Made by a program: the position numbers and the translations under genes. Shown here one piece after another: positions 34,655-42,825 of a DNA stretch of 64,000 nucleotides; the first letter of the stretch is position 1; each line of letters starts with the position of its first letter. The DNA comes from Flaviramulus sp. BrNp1-15 (GTDB lineage Bacteria > Bacteroidota > Bacteroidia > Flavobacteriales > Flavobacteriaceae): contig NZ_CP092099.1 of the NCBI RefSeq assembly GCF_022259695.1, positions 2,526,471-2,590,470 of the forward strand, written 5' to 3'. The notes beneath the pieces were generated by a model that saw nothing but the letters and a program-made list of their open reading frames with translations, was not told where the DNA came from and made no database searches.

Positions 34655-34993
34655 ATGAGCTATAAAATTAAAAGCAGAATATGGATTGAGTCTGAAAATC
34701 ATGTGCTTTTAGGTGAAGGTCGCGTGCAATTATTAAAAGCCATCGATGAAACTGGCTCACTTTCAAAAGCCGCGAAATCATTAAACTTGTCTTATAAAAA
34801 AGCATGGCAACTTTTAGACTCTGTAAATAAATCTGCAAAAAAACCAGTAACCATAAATAGTATTGGTGGTAAAGGTGGAGGCGGTGCAGAATTAACAGAT
34901 TACGGAAAATCTTTAATTACTGCTTTTGATGAAATTAATAAAAACTGCTGGGATTTTTTAGATAAGCAAATGGAAAAAATTGATGAACTATAA
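34655..34993 (+). CDS. ModE N-terminal-type winged-helix regulator (DNA-binding domain only)
   Basis: 112 aa. G-R-V-Q-L-L-K-A-I-D-E-T-G-S-L-S-K-A-A-K (about 21-40) and Y-K-K-A-W-Q-L-L-D-S match the ModE/LysR-type winged helix; the G-G-K-G-G-G-G motif lies in the wing. The molybdate-binding TOBE domains of E. coli ModE are missing, so it would need another sensor or respond indirectly. It starts 2 bases after moeA, which supports autoregulation through the box at 33440. Confidence 0.85.
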   Translation: MSYKIKSRIWIESENHVLLGEGRVQLLKAIDETGSLSKAAKSLNLSYKKAWQLLDSVNKSAKKPVTINSIGGKGGGGAELTDYGKSLITAFDEINKNCWDFLDKQMEKIDEL

Positions 34994-35010
34994 TAATATA
35001 TTGAGTAAAA

Positions 35011-35100
35011 AGTCATTTCGACGAAAGGAGAAATCACATTATTTAATACATTCTGTATTTCGATTGTGATGTCTCAATCGTTCCTCATTTCGACATGACT
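35011..35100. repeat. Imperfect inverted intergenic repeat (REP-like)
   Basis: AGTCATTTCGACGAAAGGAG at the left end and ATTTCGACATGACT at the right end form an imperfect inverted pair about 90 bases apart, with AATCACA and TGTGAT arms inside. It fills the gap between the ModE-like and TauE genes. The TCATTTCGAC style of end is common in flavobacterial intergenic repeats. Confidence 0.6.
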
Positions 35101-35120
35101 AATTAGATAATTTAACATAA

Positions 35121-35861
35121 ATGCTACAAAACGAAAACATATATCTTTTTTTATTAATCTTACCTATAGTTTCTTTTTTGTATTCTAGTGTGGGTCATGG
35201 TGGTGCTAGTGGTTATTTAGCTCTCATGGCGTTATTTTCGTTCGCTCCAGAAATCATGAAACCCACTGCTCTATTACTTAATTTGTTTGTAGCAGGTATT
35301 TCTTTTTACTATTATTTTAAAGGTGGTTATTTTAATAAAAAATTATTTTTAACATTCGCCTTAGCATCTATTCCACTGGCTTTTTTAGGTGGTACTATCG
35401 ATATTGATGCCTCTATTTATAAAAAGATATTAGCTGTTTTATTAGTGTTCGCAATTTTAAAAATGTTAAATATTTTTGGAAAAGAAAGCAACACCATTAA
35501 AGATATTAAACTCTGGCAAGGACTATTGGTTGGTGGTATTATTGGTTTCTTTTCAGGATTAATAGGTATTGGTGGTGGTATTATTTTGACCCCTTTAATT
35601 CTATTGTTTCATTGGGGAAACATGAAAGAAGCCGCTGCAGTTTCCGCTTTATTTATTTGGGTGAATTCTGCTTCTGGACTAATCGGACAATTAAGTAGCG
35701 GTGTAACTATTGAAAAAGAATCATTTTTATTAGTCGCCATTGCACTTATTGGAGGAATTCTAGGTGGTTATTACGGTAGTAAAAAAATAAATAATCAGAA
35801 TTTACGATACATATTAGCTTTTGTATTAATAATAGCTTGTTTTAAATTATTTTTCACTTAA
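35121..35861 (+). CDS. TauE/SafE-family (TSUP) anion transporter
   Basis: 246 aa with about eight membrane helices. G-F-F-S-G-L-I-G-I-G-G-G-I-I-L-T-P near residue 145 and S-S-V-G-H-G-G-A-S-G-Y near 22 are the repeated TSUP signatures. Family members export sulfite, sulfoacetate or other organosulfur anions. Placed inside the Moco operon and abutting mobA with no gap; it could move sulfite, thiosulfate or an oxyanion such as molybdate, which is undetermined. Confidence 0.9.
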   Translation: MLQNENIYLFLLILPIVSFLYSSVGHGGASGYLALMALFSFAPEIMKPTALLLNLFVAGISFYYYFKGGYFNKKLFLTFALASIPLAFLGGTIDIDASIYKKILAVLLVFAILKMLNIFGKESNTIKDIKLWQGLLVGGIIGFFSGLIGIGGGIILTPLILLFHWGNMKEAAAVSALFIWVNSASGLIGQLSSGVTIEKESFLLVAIALIGGILGGYYGSKKINNQNLRYILAFVLIIACFKLFFT

Positions 35862-36446
35862 ATGATTGATAAAAAAGACATAACAGGAATTATTTTAGCG
35901 GGAGGTAAAAGCTCTCGCATGGGAACCGATAAAGGTTTTTTAAAGTTGAACAAAAAGCATTTTGTTCAGTATAGTATTGAGGCTTTACAACCTTTGGTTT
36001 CAGATATAATTATTGTTTCAGATAATTCAGATTATGATGCTTTTGGTTATAAACGGGTTAACGATATTGTAAAACATGCTGGTCCAGTTTCTGGAATTTA
36101 TTCTGGGTTAGAAGCTTCGAAAACCGAATACAATTTAGTTCTAAGCTGCGACATTCCCTTGATTAATTCTAAGCTTTTGCAAACATTAATAAAAGGAATT
36201 GACAGCTCATCAGACGTTATACAAATTGAAAGTAATGGTAAAACTATGCCGCTTATCGCTTTATATAAAAAGCAATGTAAGGATACTTTTTATAAACTAT
36301 TAGAATCTGGAGAAAGACGTCTTCGTATTGTGGTAAACAATTGCCATGTGAAAAACATATCATTAGATTTAGAAGATGATATTTACACAAAAAACATCAA
36401 TACAAAAGAAGAATTAAAACAAATTGAAAATGTACATAACCATTAA
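35862..36446 (+). CDS. mobA: Molybdenum cofactor guanylyltransferase MobA
   Basis: 194 aa. The nucleotidyltransferase motif I-I-L-A-G-G-K-S-S-R-M-G-T-D-K-G (residues 8-23) is diagnostic, and L-S-C-D-I-P-L-I carries the metal-binding Asp. It attaches GMP to Moco to make the MGD used by DMSO-reductase-family enzymes such as the Psr-type subunit in this window. ATG directly follows the tauE stop codon; it overlaps moaD by 17 bases. Confidence 0.93.
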   Translation: MIDKKDITGIILAGGKSSRMGTDKGFLKLNKKHFVQYSIEALQPLVSDIIIVSDNSDYDAFGYKRVNDIVKHAGPVSGIYSGLEASKTEYNLVLSCDIPLINSKLLQTLIKGIDSSSDVIQIESNGKTMPLIALYKKQCKDTFYKLLESGERRLRIVVNNCHVKNISLDLEDDIYTKNINTKEELKQIENVHNH

Positions 36447-36663
36447 ATATTTTGGTCAAATAACAGAAGTTACGGGTCAAGAAGAAGAATCTATTGCCTT
36501 TTCAGGAACTTATATTTATGAGCTTTTAGAGACGCTTAACAGAAAATACAACACCTTAAAAACTAAAGATTTTAAAGTAGCTCAAAATCAAGAATTGGTT
36601 GATGAAAACACAAAAATAACAGGACACGAAATCGCATTATTACCACCGTTTGCAGGTGGATAA
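36430..36663 (+). CDS. moaD: Molybdopterin synthase small subunit MoaD
   Basis: ATG at 36430 gives 77 aa; an upstream TTG at 36424 is less likely. It is a ubiquitin-fold protein beginning M-Y-I-T-I-K-Y-F-G-Q and ending L-L-P-P-F-A-G-G, the Gly-Gly tail that becomes a thiocarboxylate. It donates sulfur to cyclic pyranopterin with MoaE after activation by MoeB. Overlaps mobA. Confidence 0.93.
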   Translation: MYITIKYFGQITEVTGQEEESIAFSGTYIYELLETLNRKYNTLKTKDFKVAQNQELVDENTKITGHEIALLPPFAGG

Positions 36664-36667
36664 AAAC

Positions 36668-37765
36668 ATGAGCAGATACAACAGACATATTATTCTTTCA
36701 GAAATTGGTCAAAAAGGTCAAGATAAAATTTCCAAAGCCAAAGTATTAGTTATTGGTGCAGGTGGTTTGGGTTGCCCTGTTTTACAATATCTTGCTGCTG
36801 CTGGAGTTGGAACTCTTGGTATTATAGATTTTGATGTGGTTGAACTATCCAATTTACAACGACAGGTATTATTTGGAACTTCTTCATTAGGTGAAAACAA
36901 AGCGATTGCAGCAAAAAAACGTTTAGAAGATTTAAACGATAGTATTTCTATTATCGCTTACGCGGAAAAATTAACCTATCAAAATGCTCTTAAACTTTTT
37001 AAAGCATACGATATTATTGTTGATGGTTCAGATAATTTTGAAACCCGTTATTTAGTAAATGATGCGTCCGTAATTACAAACAAATCTCTTGTTTTTGGAG
37101 CTATTTATAAGTTTGAAGGACAAGTTTCTGTGTTTAACTACAACAACGGACCAAGCTATAGATGCCTATTTCCAAATCCGCCACAAAAAGATACTGTTCC
37201 TAATTGTTCAGACATTGGTGTTTTAGGAGTTTTACCCGGAATTATTGGTAGCATGCAAGCTAATGAGGTATTGAAAATAATTTTGGGTATTGGCACTACC
37301 CTTTCTGGAAAATTACTTTGTTACAATGCGCTGACATCAAATACTACAAACTTAAAAATCAATAAGTCTGAAGAAGCTATTAATTCAGTTTTAAAAGACA
37401 TAAATAACTTTCATAAAAAACAACTTAATAATAGCTGTGAAGTTGAAATTATTGACGTTTCAATTAAAGATATGTTATCTAATAAAAACATCCAGTTTAT
37501 TGATGTTCGTGAACCACATGAACACCCAAAAGTAAATGAATTACAAGTAACATACATTCCGTTAAGTATTTTAGAAAACAATATAGATCAGGTTGATAAA
37601 TCAAAAGATGTAGCACTATTCTGTCAGTCTGGAATTCGAAGTAAAAAAGCAGTTTCAATATTAAAAAAATTAAATATAGATAACTGTTTTAGCATTAAAG
37701 AAGGTGCTTCAAATATTATAAATCATATTAAAGAACAACATAAAATAATGTCTAATGACAGATAA
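36668..37765 (+). CDS. moeB: MoeB/ThiF adenylyltransferase with C-terminal rhodanese domain
   Basis: ATG at 36668 (M-S-R-Y-N-R-H-I-I-L) gives 365 aa. The ThiF/E1 domain carries V-I-G-A-G-G-L-G-C-P-V-L-Q-Y-L and S-N-L-Q-R-Q. A C-terminal rhodanese domain (about 265-360) has F-I-D-V-R-E-P-H-E-H and the Cys loop F-C-Q-S-G-I-R-S. It adenylates the MoaD C-terminus; the rhodanese domain probably supplies the sulfur, as in MOCS3-type fusions. Overlaps moaE by 11 bases. Confidence 0.93.
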   Translation: MSRYNRHIILSEIGQKGQDKISKAKVLVIGAGGLGCPVLQYLAAAGVGTLGIIDFDVVELSNLQRQVLFGTSSLGENKAIAAKKRLEDLNDSISIIAYAEKLTYQNALKLFKAYDIIVDGSDNFETRYLVNDASVITNKSLVFGAIYKFEGQVSVFNYNNGPSYRCLFPNPPQKDTVPNCSDIGVLGVLPGIIGSMQANEVLKIILGIGTTLSGKLLCYNALTSNTTNLKINKSEEAINSVLKDINNFHKKQLNNSCEVEIIDVSIKDMLSNKNIQFIDVREPHEHPKVNELQVTYIPLSILENNIDQVDKSKDVALFCQSGIRSKKAVSILKKLNIDNCFSIKEGASNIINHIKEQHKIMSNDR

Positions 37766-38198
37766 AAAACCAAAAAACGTTTTTAAACAAGGCGCCATTT
37801 CTTCAGAATTTATTGGAGAATCTATAGCAAAGCATCAAACTAAAACCAGTATTGGTGCACACAATATTTTTTTAGGTCAGGTTCGTGCCGATGTTATTGA
37901 TGGAAAAACCGTTTCAGCTATTGCATACACCGCTTATGAAGATATGGCAAATGCCAAATTTCATGAAATTAGAGAAGCAGCTTTTGAGAAATTTGAACTT
38001 ACTTGCATGCACATTTACCACAGTTTAGGTACTGTAAAAGCAGGAGAAATATGCTTATTCGTTTTTGTATCATCTCCTAGACGAAAAGTAGTGTTTAAAG
38101 CTTTAGAATTTATAGTTGAAGAAATAAAAGCAAAAGTTCCAGTATTTGGAAAAGAAATTTTTGAAGACGAAACTCATCAATGGAAGAAAAACACTTAG
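37755..38198 (+). CDS. moaE: Molybdopterin synthase catalytic subunit MoaE
   Basis: 147 aa. G-A-H-N-I-F-L-G-Q-V-R-A-D (about 36-48) and Y-H-S-L-G-T-V-K-A-G-E are MoaE signatures, and the C-terminal V-P-V-F-G-K-E-I-F region contains the catalytic lysines. With MoaD it forms the heterotetrameric MPT synthase. Its start overlaps moeB. Confidence 0.95.
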   Translation: MTDKKPKNVFKQGAISSEFIGESIAKHQTKTSIGAHNIFLGQVRADVIDGKTVSAIAYTAYEDMANAKFHEIREAAFEKFELTCMHIYHSLGTVKAGEICLFVFVSSPRRKVVFKALEFIVEEIKAKVPVFGKEIFEDETHQWKKNT

Positions 38199-38245
38199 GT
38201 GTTTTTTGTGGAGTCGTTAATTTGTTTAATTGTTAAACCGTAAAA

Positions 38246-38611
38246 ATGGCATATCAATTTTCATTTGAAAAATTAAATGTTTGGATAGATTCCAAAGAAT
38301 TAGTTAAATTAATTTATCTAATTACAAAAGAATTTCCAAGTGAAGAAAAATATGGATTAACTAATCAATTACGAAGAGCTTCTATATCAATAGCTTCTAA
38401 TCTAGCAGAAGGTACTTCAAGAAATACTAATAAAGATAAAGCTCATTTTACAACGTTGTCTTTTAGTTCATTAATGGAAGTATTAAATCAAATTATAATA
38501 GCAAAGGAATTAGATTTTTTAAATGAAGAAAATTATCAAATAATAAGATTGGAAATTGAAAAAATATCTAATAAGCTCAATGCTTTACGAAAAGCACAAT
38601 TAAACAGTTAA
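38246..38611 (+). CDS. Four-helix-bundle protein (S23/IVS-type)
   Basis: 121 aa, entirely helical, with [15 protein letters not shown] (about 48-62), the signature of the four-helix-bundle family first seen in 23S rRNA intervening sequences. Function unknown; a pentameric fold is known for relatives. It interrupts the Moco operon between moaE and moaCB and is flanked by short AT-rich runs rich in TTAATTGTTTAA-type sequence, so it may be an inserted module. The diversity-generating element accessory Avd has a similar fold, but no reverse transcriptase is here. Confidence 0.88.
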   Translation: MAYQFSFEKLNVWIDSKELVKLIYLITKEFPSEEKYGLTNQLRRASISIASNLAEGTSRNTNKDKAHFTTLSFSSLMEVLNQIIIAKELDFLNEENYQIIRLEIEKISNKLNALRKAQLNS

Positions 38612-38633
38612 ACAAATAAACAAATCAACAATC

Positions 38634-39545
38634 ATGGTTGACATCACACATAAAAGTACCACATTAAGAATCGCTGTAGCACAAGCTATTGTTAAGGTTA
38701 GCAAACCAGAAACTATTGAAGCCATAAAAAATGATACGGTTCCAAAAGGAAATGTATTTGCTATGAGTAAAGCGGCGGGGTTATTAGGGGTTAAACGCAC
38801 ACCAGATATTTTACCAGATTGTCATCCCTTGCCTATTGAGTTTACTGGTGTTGAGTATGAAATAAACGGATTAGAAATCACCGTTTTATTTACTGTAAAA
38901 ACCATTTACAAAACAGGCGTAGAAGTTGAAGCGATGCATGGTGCTAGTGTTGTAGCTTTAAACATGTACGATATGCTAAAACCTATAGATAAAGGCATTG
39001 AGATTCATCATATTAAATTATTGAATAAAAAAGGTGGGAAATCTGATTTTAGAGATCGTTTTAGAAAGGATTTAACTGCTGCTGTTATTGTGTGTTCAGA
39101 TACTATTTCTGCAGGTCAAAAAGAAGATAAAGCTGGAAAAGCAATTATTGAAAAACTGGAATCTTGTGAAGTAAAAATTGCCGATTATATTATCATTCCA
39201 GATGAAAAAGATATCATTCAAGAAAAAGCTAAAAACTATCAAAAACAAGGAGTTGATTTAATCATCTATACAGGCGGAACAGGGCTTTCAAACAGAGATG
39301 TTACACCTGAAGCTTTAACACCATTACTAGATAGACGCATTCCGGGTATTGAAGAGGCTATTAGAAATTACGGACAAGACCGAACGCCTTTTTCTATGTT
39401 ATCAAGAAGCGTTGCAGGAACTATAAATGACACTTTGGTTCTCGCTTTACCAGGATCAACAAATGGTGCAAAAGAATCTATGGATGCTATTTTTCCATCG
39501 GTTTTACATGTGTTTAGAATATTAAAAGGTGCAAGACATGACTAA
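38634..39545 (+). CDS. moaCB: Bifunctional MoaC/MoaB molybdopterin biosynthesis protein
   Basis: 303 aa fusion. The N-terminal ~150 residues are MoaC ([26 protein letters not shown]), which with MoaA makes cyclic pyranopterin monophosphate. The C-terminal ~150 are MoaB/Mog ([25 protein letters not shown]), which adenylates molybdopterin. This gene order and fusion are common in Bacteroidota. Confidence 0.94.
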   Translation: MVDITHKSTTLRIAVAQAIVKVSKPETIEAIKNDTVPKGNVFAMSKAAGLLGVKRTPDILPDCHPLPIEFTGVEYEINGLEITVLFTVKTIYKTGVEVEAMHGASVVALNMYDMLKPIDKGIEIHHIKLLNKKGGKSDFRDRFRKDLTAAVIVCSDTISAGQKEDKAGKAIIEKLESCEVKIADYIIIPDEKDIIQEKAKNYQKQGVDLIIYTGGTGLSNRDVTPEALTPLLDRRIPGIEEAIRNYGQDRTPFSMLSRSVAGTINDTLVLALPGSTNGAKESMDAIFPSVLHVFRILKGARHD

Positions 39546-39622
39546 AATGTTTATTCGTGAAATCTTTAAACCGTTTAAGCGATTACACAATTGAACAATT
39601 CAACAATTAAACTGAGCGAAGC

Positions 39623-40630
39623 ATGAGCGAGAATAAAAACATATTACAAGACAATTTTGGTAGAGATCATGCTTATTTGCGCATTTCGTTAATTGAACGT
39701 TGCAATTTACGTTGCACATATTGTATGCCTGCTGAAGGTGTTCAGCTGTCTCCAAAAAGCCACTTAATGACTTACGAGGAAGTATACGACATAGCCAAAA
39801 GCTTTGTAAAACATGGTGTAACTAAAATTCGTTTAACTGGTGGCGAACCATTAATACGGAAAGATATTCCTGTAATTTTAGAGAAACTAGCAACACTTCC
39901 TGTAGAATTATCCATCACATCAAACGCTATAATTATTGATAAGTTTATTGATGTTTTAAAAGCAAATGGAGTTGAAAAAATTAATGTGAGTTTAGATTCG
40001 CTTGATAAAGAAAAGTTTAAGCATATTACGCGTCGTGATCAATTTGAAAAGGTATATAATAACATTTTGTTACTCGTAGAAGAGGGTTTTAAAGTAAAAG
40101 TGAATGCGGTGTTGATGAAAGATTTTAACGATAATGAAATTATCGATTTTATTAATTTCACTAAAGATTTACCCATATCAGTTCGGTTTATAGAATTTAT
40201 GCCTTTTGATGGCAATAAATGGGATATGAGTAAGATGGTTTCTTATGCTGATGTAATGAATTATGTAAACACTTCTTTCCAAAAAGAAGAAATAGAACGC
40301 TTACAAGATGCTCCAAATGACACATCTAAAAACTATAAAATAAAAGGTTATAAAGGCAGTTTTGCAATAATTAGTTCGGTAACCAATCCGTTTTGTGATT
40401 CTTGCAACAGGCTACGTTTAACAGCAAACGGACAATTAAAAAACTGTTTATTTTCTTCCACTGAATCCGATTTATTAACCACACTTCGTAATGGAAAACC
40501 TATTGAACCCATTATTCAAAAAGCAGTTCAGGCAAAATTTAAAATTCGTGGTGGTATGGATACTTTAAAAAAATTACAAGAACCTAAATTTCATAACAAT
40601 AACAGGAGTATGATTACAATAGGCGGTTAA
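39623..40630 (+). CDS. moaA: GTP 3',8-cyclase MoaA
   Basis: 335 aa radical SAM enzyme. C-N-L-R-C-T-Y-C (about 27-34) binds the SAM cluster; the C-terminal C-D-S-C-N-R-L-R-L-T-A-N-G and a further Cys bind the second 4Fe-4S cluster that holds GTP. It catalyses the first step of Moco synthesis. The protein ends R-S-M-I-T-I-G-G, the conserved tail of MoaA. It is the last gene of the operon, 77 bases after moaCB. Confidence 0.96.
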   Translation: MSENKNILQDNFGRDHAYLRISLIERCNLRCTYCMPAEGVQLSPKSHLMTYEEVYDIAKSFVKHGVTKIRLTGGEPLIRKDIPVILEKLATLPVELSITSNAIIIDKFIDVLKANGVEKINVSLDSLDKEKFKHITRRDQFEKVYNNILLLVEEGFKVKVNAVLMKDFNDNEIIDFINFTKDLPISVRFIEFMPFDGNKWDMSKMVSYADVMNYVNTSFQKEEIERLQDAPNDTSKNYKIKGYKGSFAIISSVTNPFCDSCNRLRLTANGQLKNCLFSSTESDLLTTLRNGKPIEPIIQKAVQAKFKIRGGMDTLKKLQEPKFHNNNRSMITIGG

Positions 40631-40718
40631 TTATTTATATAATATCTTAGTAGCTAAACTTTTAAACAAAAGTGTAACATGCTGTAACATCGTTACTCTT
40701 TTAATAGACCGAAACTAT

Positions 40719-42149
40719 ATGAGAATTCAAATTTTAATACTACTAACTTCAATTTTGGCTGTTTCCTGTCAAAAAAATGAAAAGAAAAACATAGAAAAAG
40801 AGAAAATTAGTCTAAATGGAAATTGGGAATATCTTGGATTTGGGAAAGCAATAGTTATTGGTGATAGTATTGTAAAAAGCTTTCATACCTCATCAGTAGG
40901 AAATGTACAAACATCAACTAATTCAACAACTGATTTTTTTAATTACTATAGTGTTCATACCATATCAAACGATACAATTTTATTAAAAGACGGAGTGAAA
41001 ATTTTCAAACTTTATAGACAGAATGAAGATTTTTCAAAAAAAGTGAATGAAGAATTAGCAAATGACCCAAAATACAATTTTGAAGTATTATGGAATACCT
41101 TCAATGAACAATATTGTTACTTTGAAGAAAGAAATATTGACTGGAACAGCATTTACAAAAAATATGAACCTCAAGTAAATTCCAATACCAACCCTTTAGA
41201 ATTATATCTCACTTTTGAAAAAATGCTCAATGAAATAAAAGACGGACATATTTCTATTGACTTGCCTGATGAGCTAGAAGAAGACTACGAGAAACATTTA
41301 ATAAATAATAATGATGAGGAAGCTGAGGAAGATTTTCCTGATGGATTAGAAAAAAAAGTAAAAAACTTAATCATTGAAAAACACTTAAAAAAAGTAAAAA
41401 GTTTTAATCAAGGGGAACTAAAATGGGGAATGGTTAATAAAGATATTGCCTATATTCAAACATCAAATATGATTAGTTGGGCGAATTATAATATTTCAGA
41501 TACTTTATCTACTAAGGAATTTTGGTCTGAATGGTGGAAAAACCTTAACCAAGCGAACAACTATCACGATGATGTTGCAAATGGTACTCGTTTTATAATG
41601 GACTATATTACGAACTCTTTAGTAAATACAAAAGCTTGTATTATTGATTTGAGATTTAATAGTGGTGGTTTTGATGATGTTTCTGTAGAAATACTAAATC
41701 ATTTTGTAAATAAAAAAACTGATATTTGCACAAAAAAAGTAAGATTGGGAAAAGGGTTCACAGAAAAACAAACTATGAGTTTAATACCATCTGAAAATAA
41801 TTTTAAAGGAAAATTATTTATTCTAACAAGTCATGAAACAGCAAGTGCCGCTGAATTATTAGTATTAGGAAGTAAAGAAATTCCAAATTCTAAAATTATT
41901 GGTTCTACAACAGAAGGTGTTTTTTCTGATATTTTACATAAAAAACTTCCAAATGGATGGAGATATGGATTATCTAATATGATTTACGAATCTTTAGATG
42001 GAGTTAGTTATGAAGAAATTGGAATTGCACCTGATTATGAACTAGAGTATCCTGTAAAATCTAAAGATTTTTACGAATATCTTCTCTCGGATATAAAAGA
42101 TGGAGACGATGCAATAGAAAAAGTAATTGAGGAGATAAAAGCTGAATAA
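40719..42149 (+). CDS. S41-family (tail-specific) peptidase lipoprotein
   Basis: 476 aa with a lipoprotein signal (L-A-V-S-C near residue 17). The C-terminal half holds the S41 fold: L-R-F-N-S-G-G-F-D-D and T-S-H-E-T-A-S-A-A-E-L-L, in which the Ser lies in the A-S-A-A-E context, followed by G-S-T-T-E-G-V-F-S. No PDZ domain is obvious, so it resembles stand-alone S41/TSPc proteins of Bacteroidota. Substrate unknown. Monocistronic. Confidence 0.88.
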   Translation: MRIQILILLTSILAVSCQKNEKKNIEKEKISLNGNWEYLGFGKAIVIGDSIVKSFHTSSVGNVQTSTNSTTDFFNYYSVHTISNDTILLKDGVKIFKLYRQNEDFSKKVNEELANDPKYNFEVLWNTFNEQYCYFEERNIDWNSIYKKYEPQVNSNTNPLELYLTFEKMLNEIKDGHISIDLPDELEEDYEKHLINNNDEEAEEDFPDGLEKKVKNLIIEKHLKKVKSFNQGELKWGMVNKDIAYIQTSNMISWANYNISDTLSTKEFWSEWWKNLNQANNYHDDVANGTRFIMDYITNSLVNTKACIIDLRFNSGGFDDVSVEILNHFVNKKTDICTKKVRLGKGFTEKQTMSLIPSENNFKGKLFILTSHETASAAELLVLGSKEIPNSKIIGSTTEGVFSDILHKKLPNGWRYGLSNMIYESLDGVSYEEIGIAPDYELEYPVKSKDFYEYLLSDIKDGDDAIEKVIEEIKAE

Positions 42150-42225
42150 AAATTCTGCCCAAAATACATTCTAAAAACCCGACATAAGATATAACTATTA
42201 GCGACTAATTAGATTATTTGTGAGT

Positions 42226-42624
42226 TTAATTAGAAGATTTAAACAAATCAAAACTTAAAGTTTCGTTTTTATAATCCACAGAAATCTTATTTCTTACAAC
42301 ATTCTCAGGAAGTGGTAGTCTCCTCTTAAAATAAGCTGAAGGATAACAGTATGAATGTCTTTTCCCATCATTATCTTCTTGAGATTTTCCATACTTTTTA
42401 TCAGTTGTAACAACTAAATCATTACTATTATTTATATAAAAATTAAAATCTTCTTTAATATAACCAGGTAATTTAAGCTCGTAATGAAACTTAGATGCTG
42501 TTTCTTTAATTTTAACATCAGACAATTCCTTACCTTTGTTTGGTTTTATATTTAAAAAATGATTTCTGGATAACATACCAGAATCTCTACGTTTGTTTGG
42601 ATTTTGTGTTTTACTTAGGGACAT
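42226..42624 (-). CDS. Small heat-shock protein (Hsp20/alpha-crystallin family), divergent
   Basis: 132 aa. From about residue 45, F-H-Y-E-L-K-L-P-G-Y-I-K-E-D-F-N and L-V-V-T-T-D-K match the alpha-crystallin core, ending with R-R-L-P-L-P-E-N-V and Y-K-N-E-T-L-S-F-D-L. It lacks the usual terminal I-x-I/V anchor, so oligomer assembly may differ. Likely an ATP-independent holdase. Confidence 0.8.
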   Translation of the reverse strand: MSLSKTQNPNKRRDSGMLSRNHFLNIKPNKGKELSDVKIKETASKFHYELKLPGYIKEDFNFYINNSNDLVVTTDKKYGKSQEDNDGKRHSYCYPSAYFKRRLPLPENVVRNKISVDYKNETLSFDLFKSSN

Positions 42625-42825
42625 GGTTTTTTTATTATAATTTTGAACGTTTAGTTGGATAATTTCTATAAAACACTAGAAATTTATAACATACCGTATT
42701 AGTATGATGATCAAGGTTGGTATTCAACTAAAAATACAATAATTTCTAAAATTAAACAACTCAGAACCACGCTTTAACATTGATTTTTAATTATTTAACA
42801 TAATTACAATAATTTTAAAATTGAA

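Noticed and set aside
38246-38611. Possible diversity-generating retroelement because of an Avd-like four-helix protein
   Set aside because: No reverse transcriptase and no template/variable repeat pair was seen nearby.
40672-40697. Two TGTAACAT half sites before the S41 peptidase gene
   Set aside because: They are direct, not inverted with the two-base spacing of the sites at 22814 and 29298; the nearby GTTAC is one base off. Not called a regulator site.
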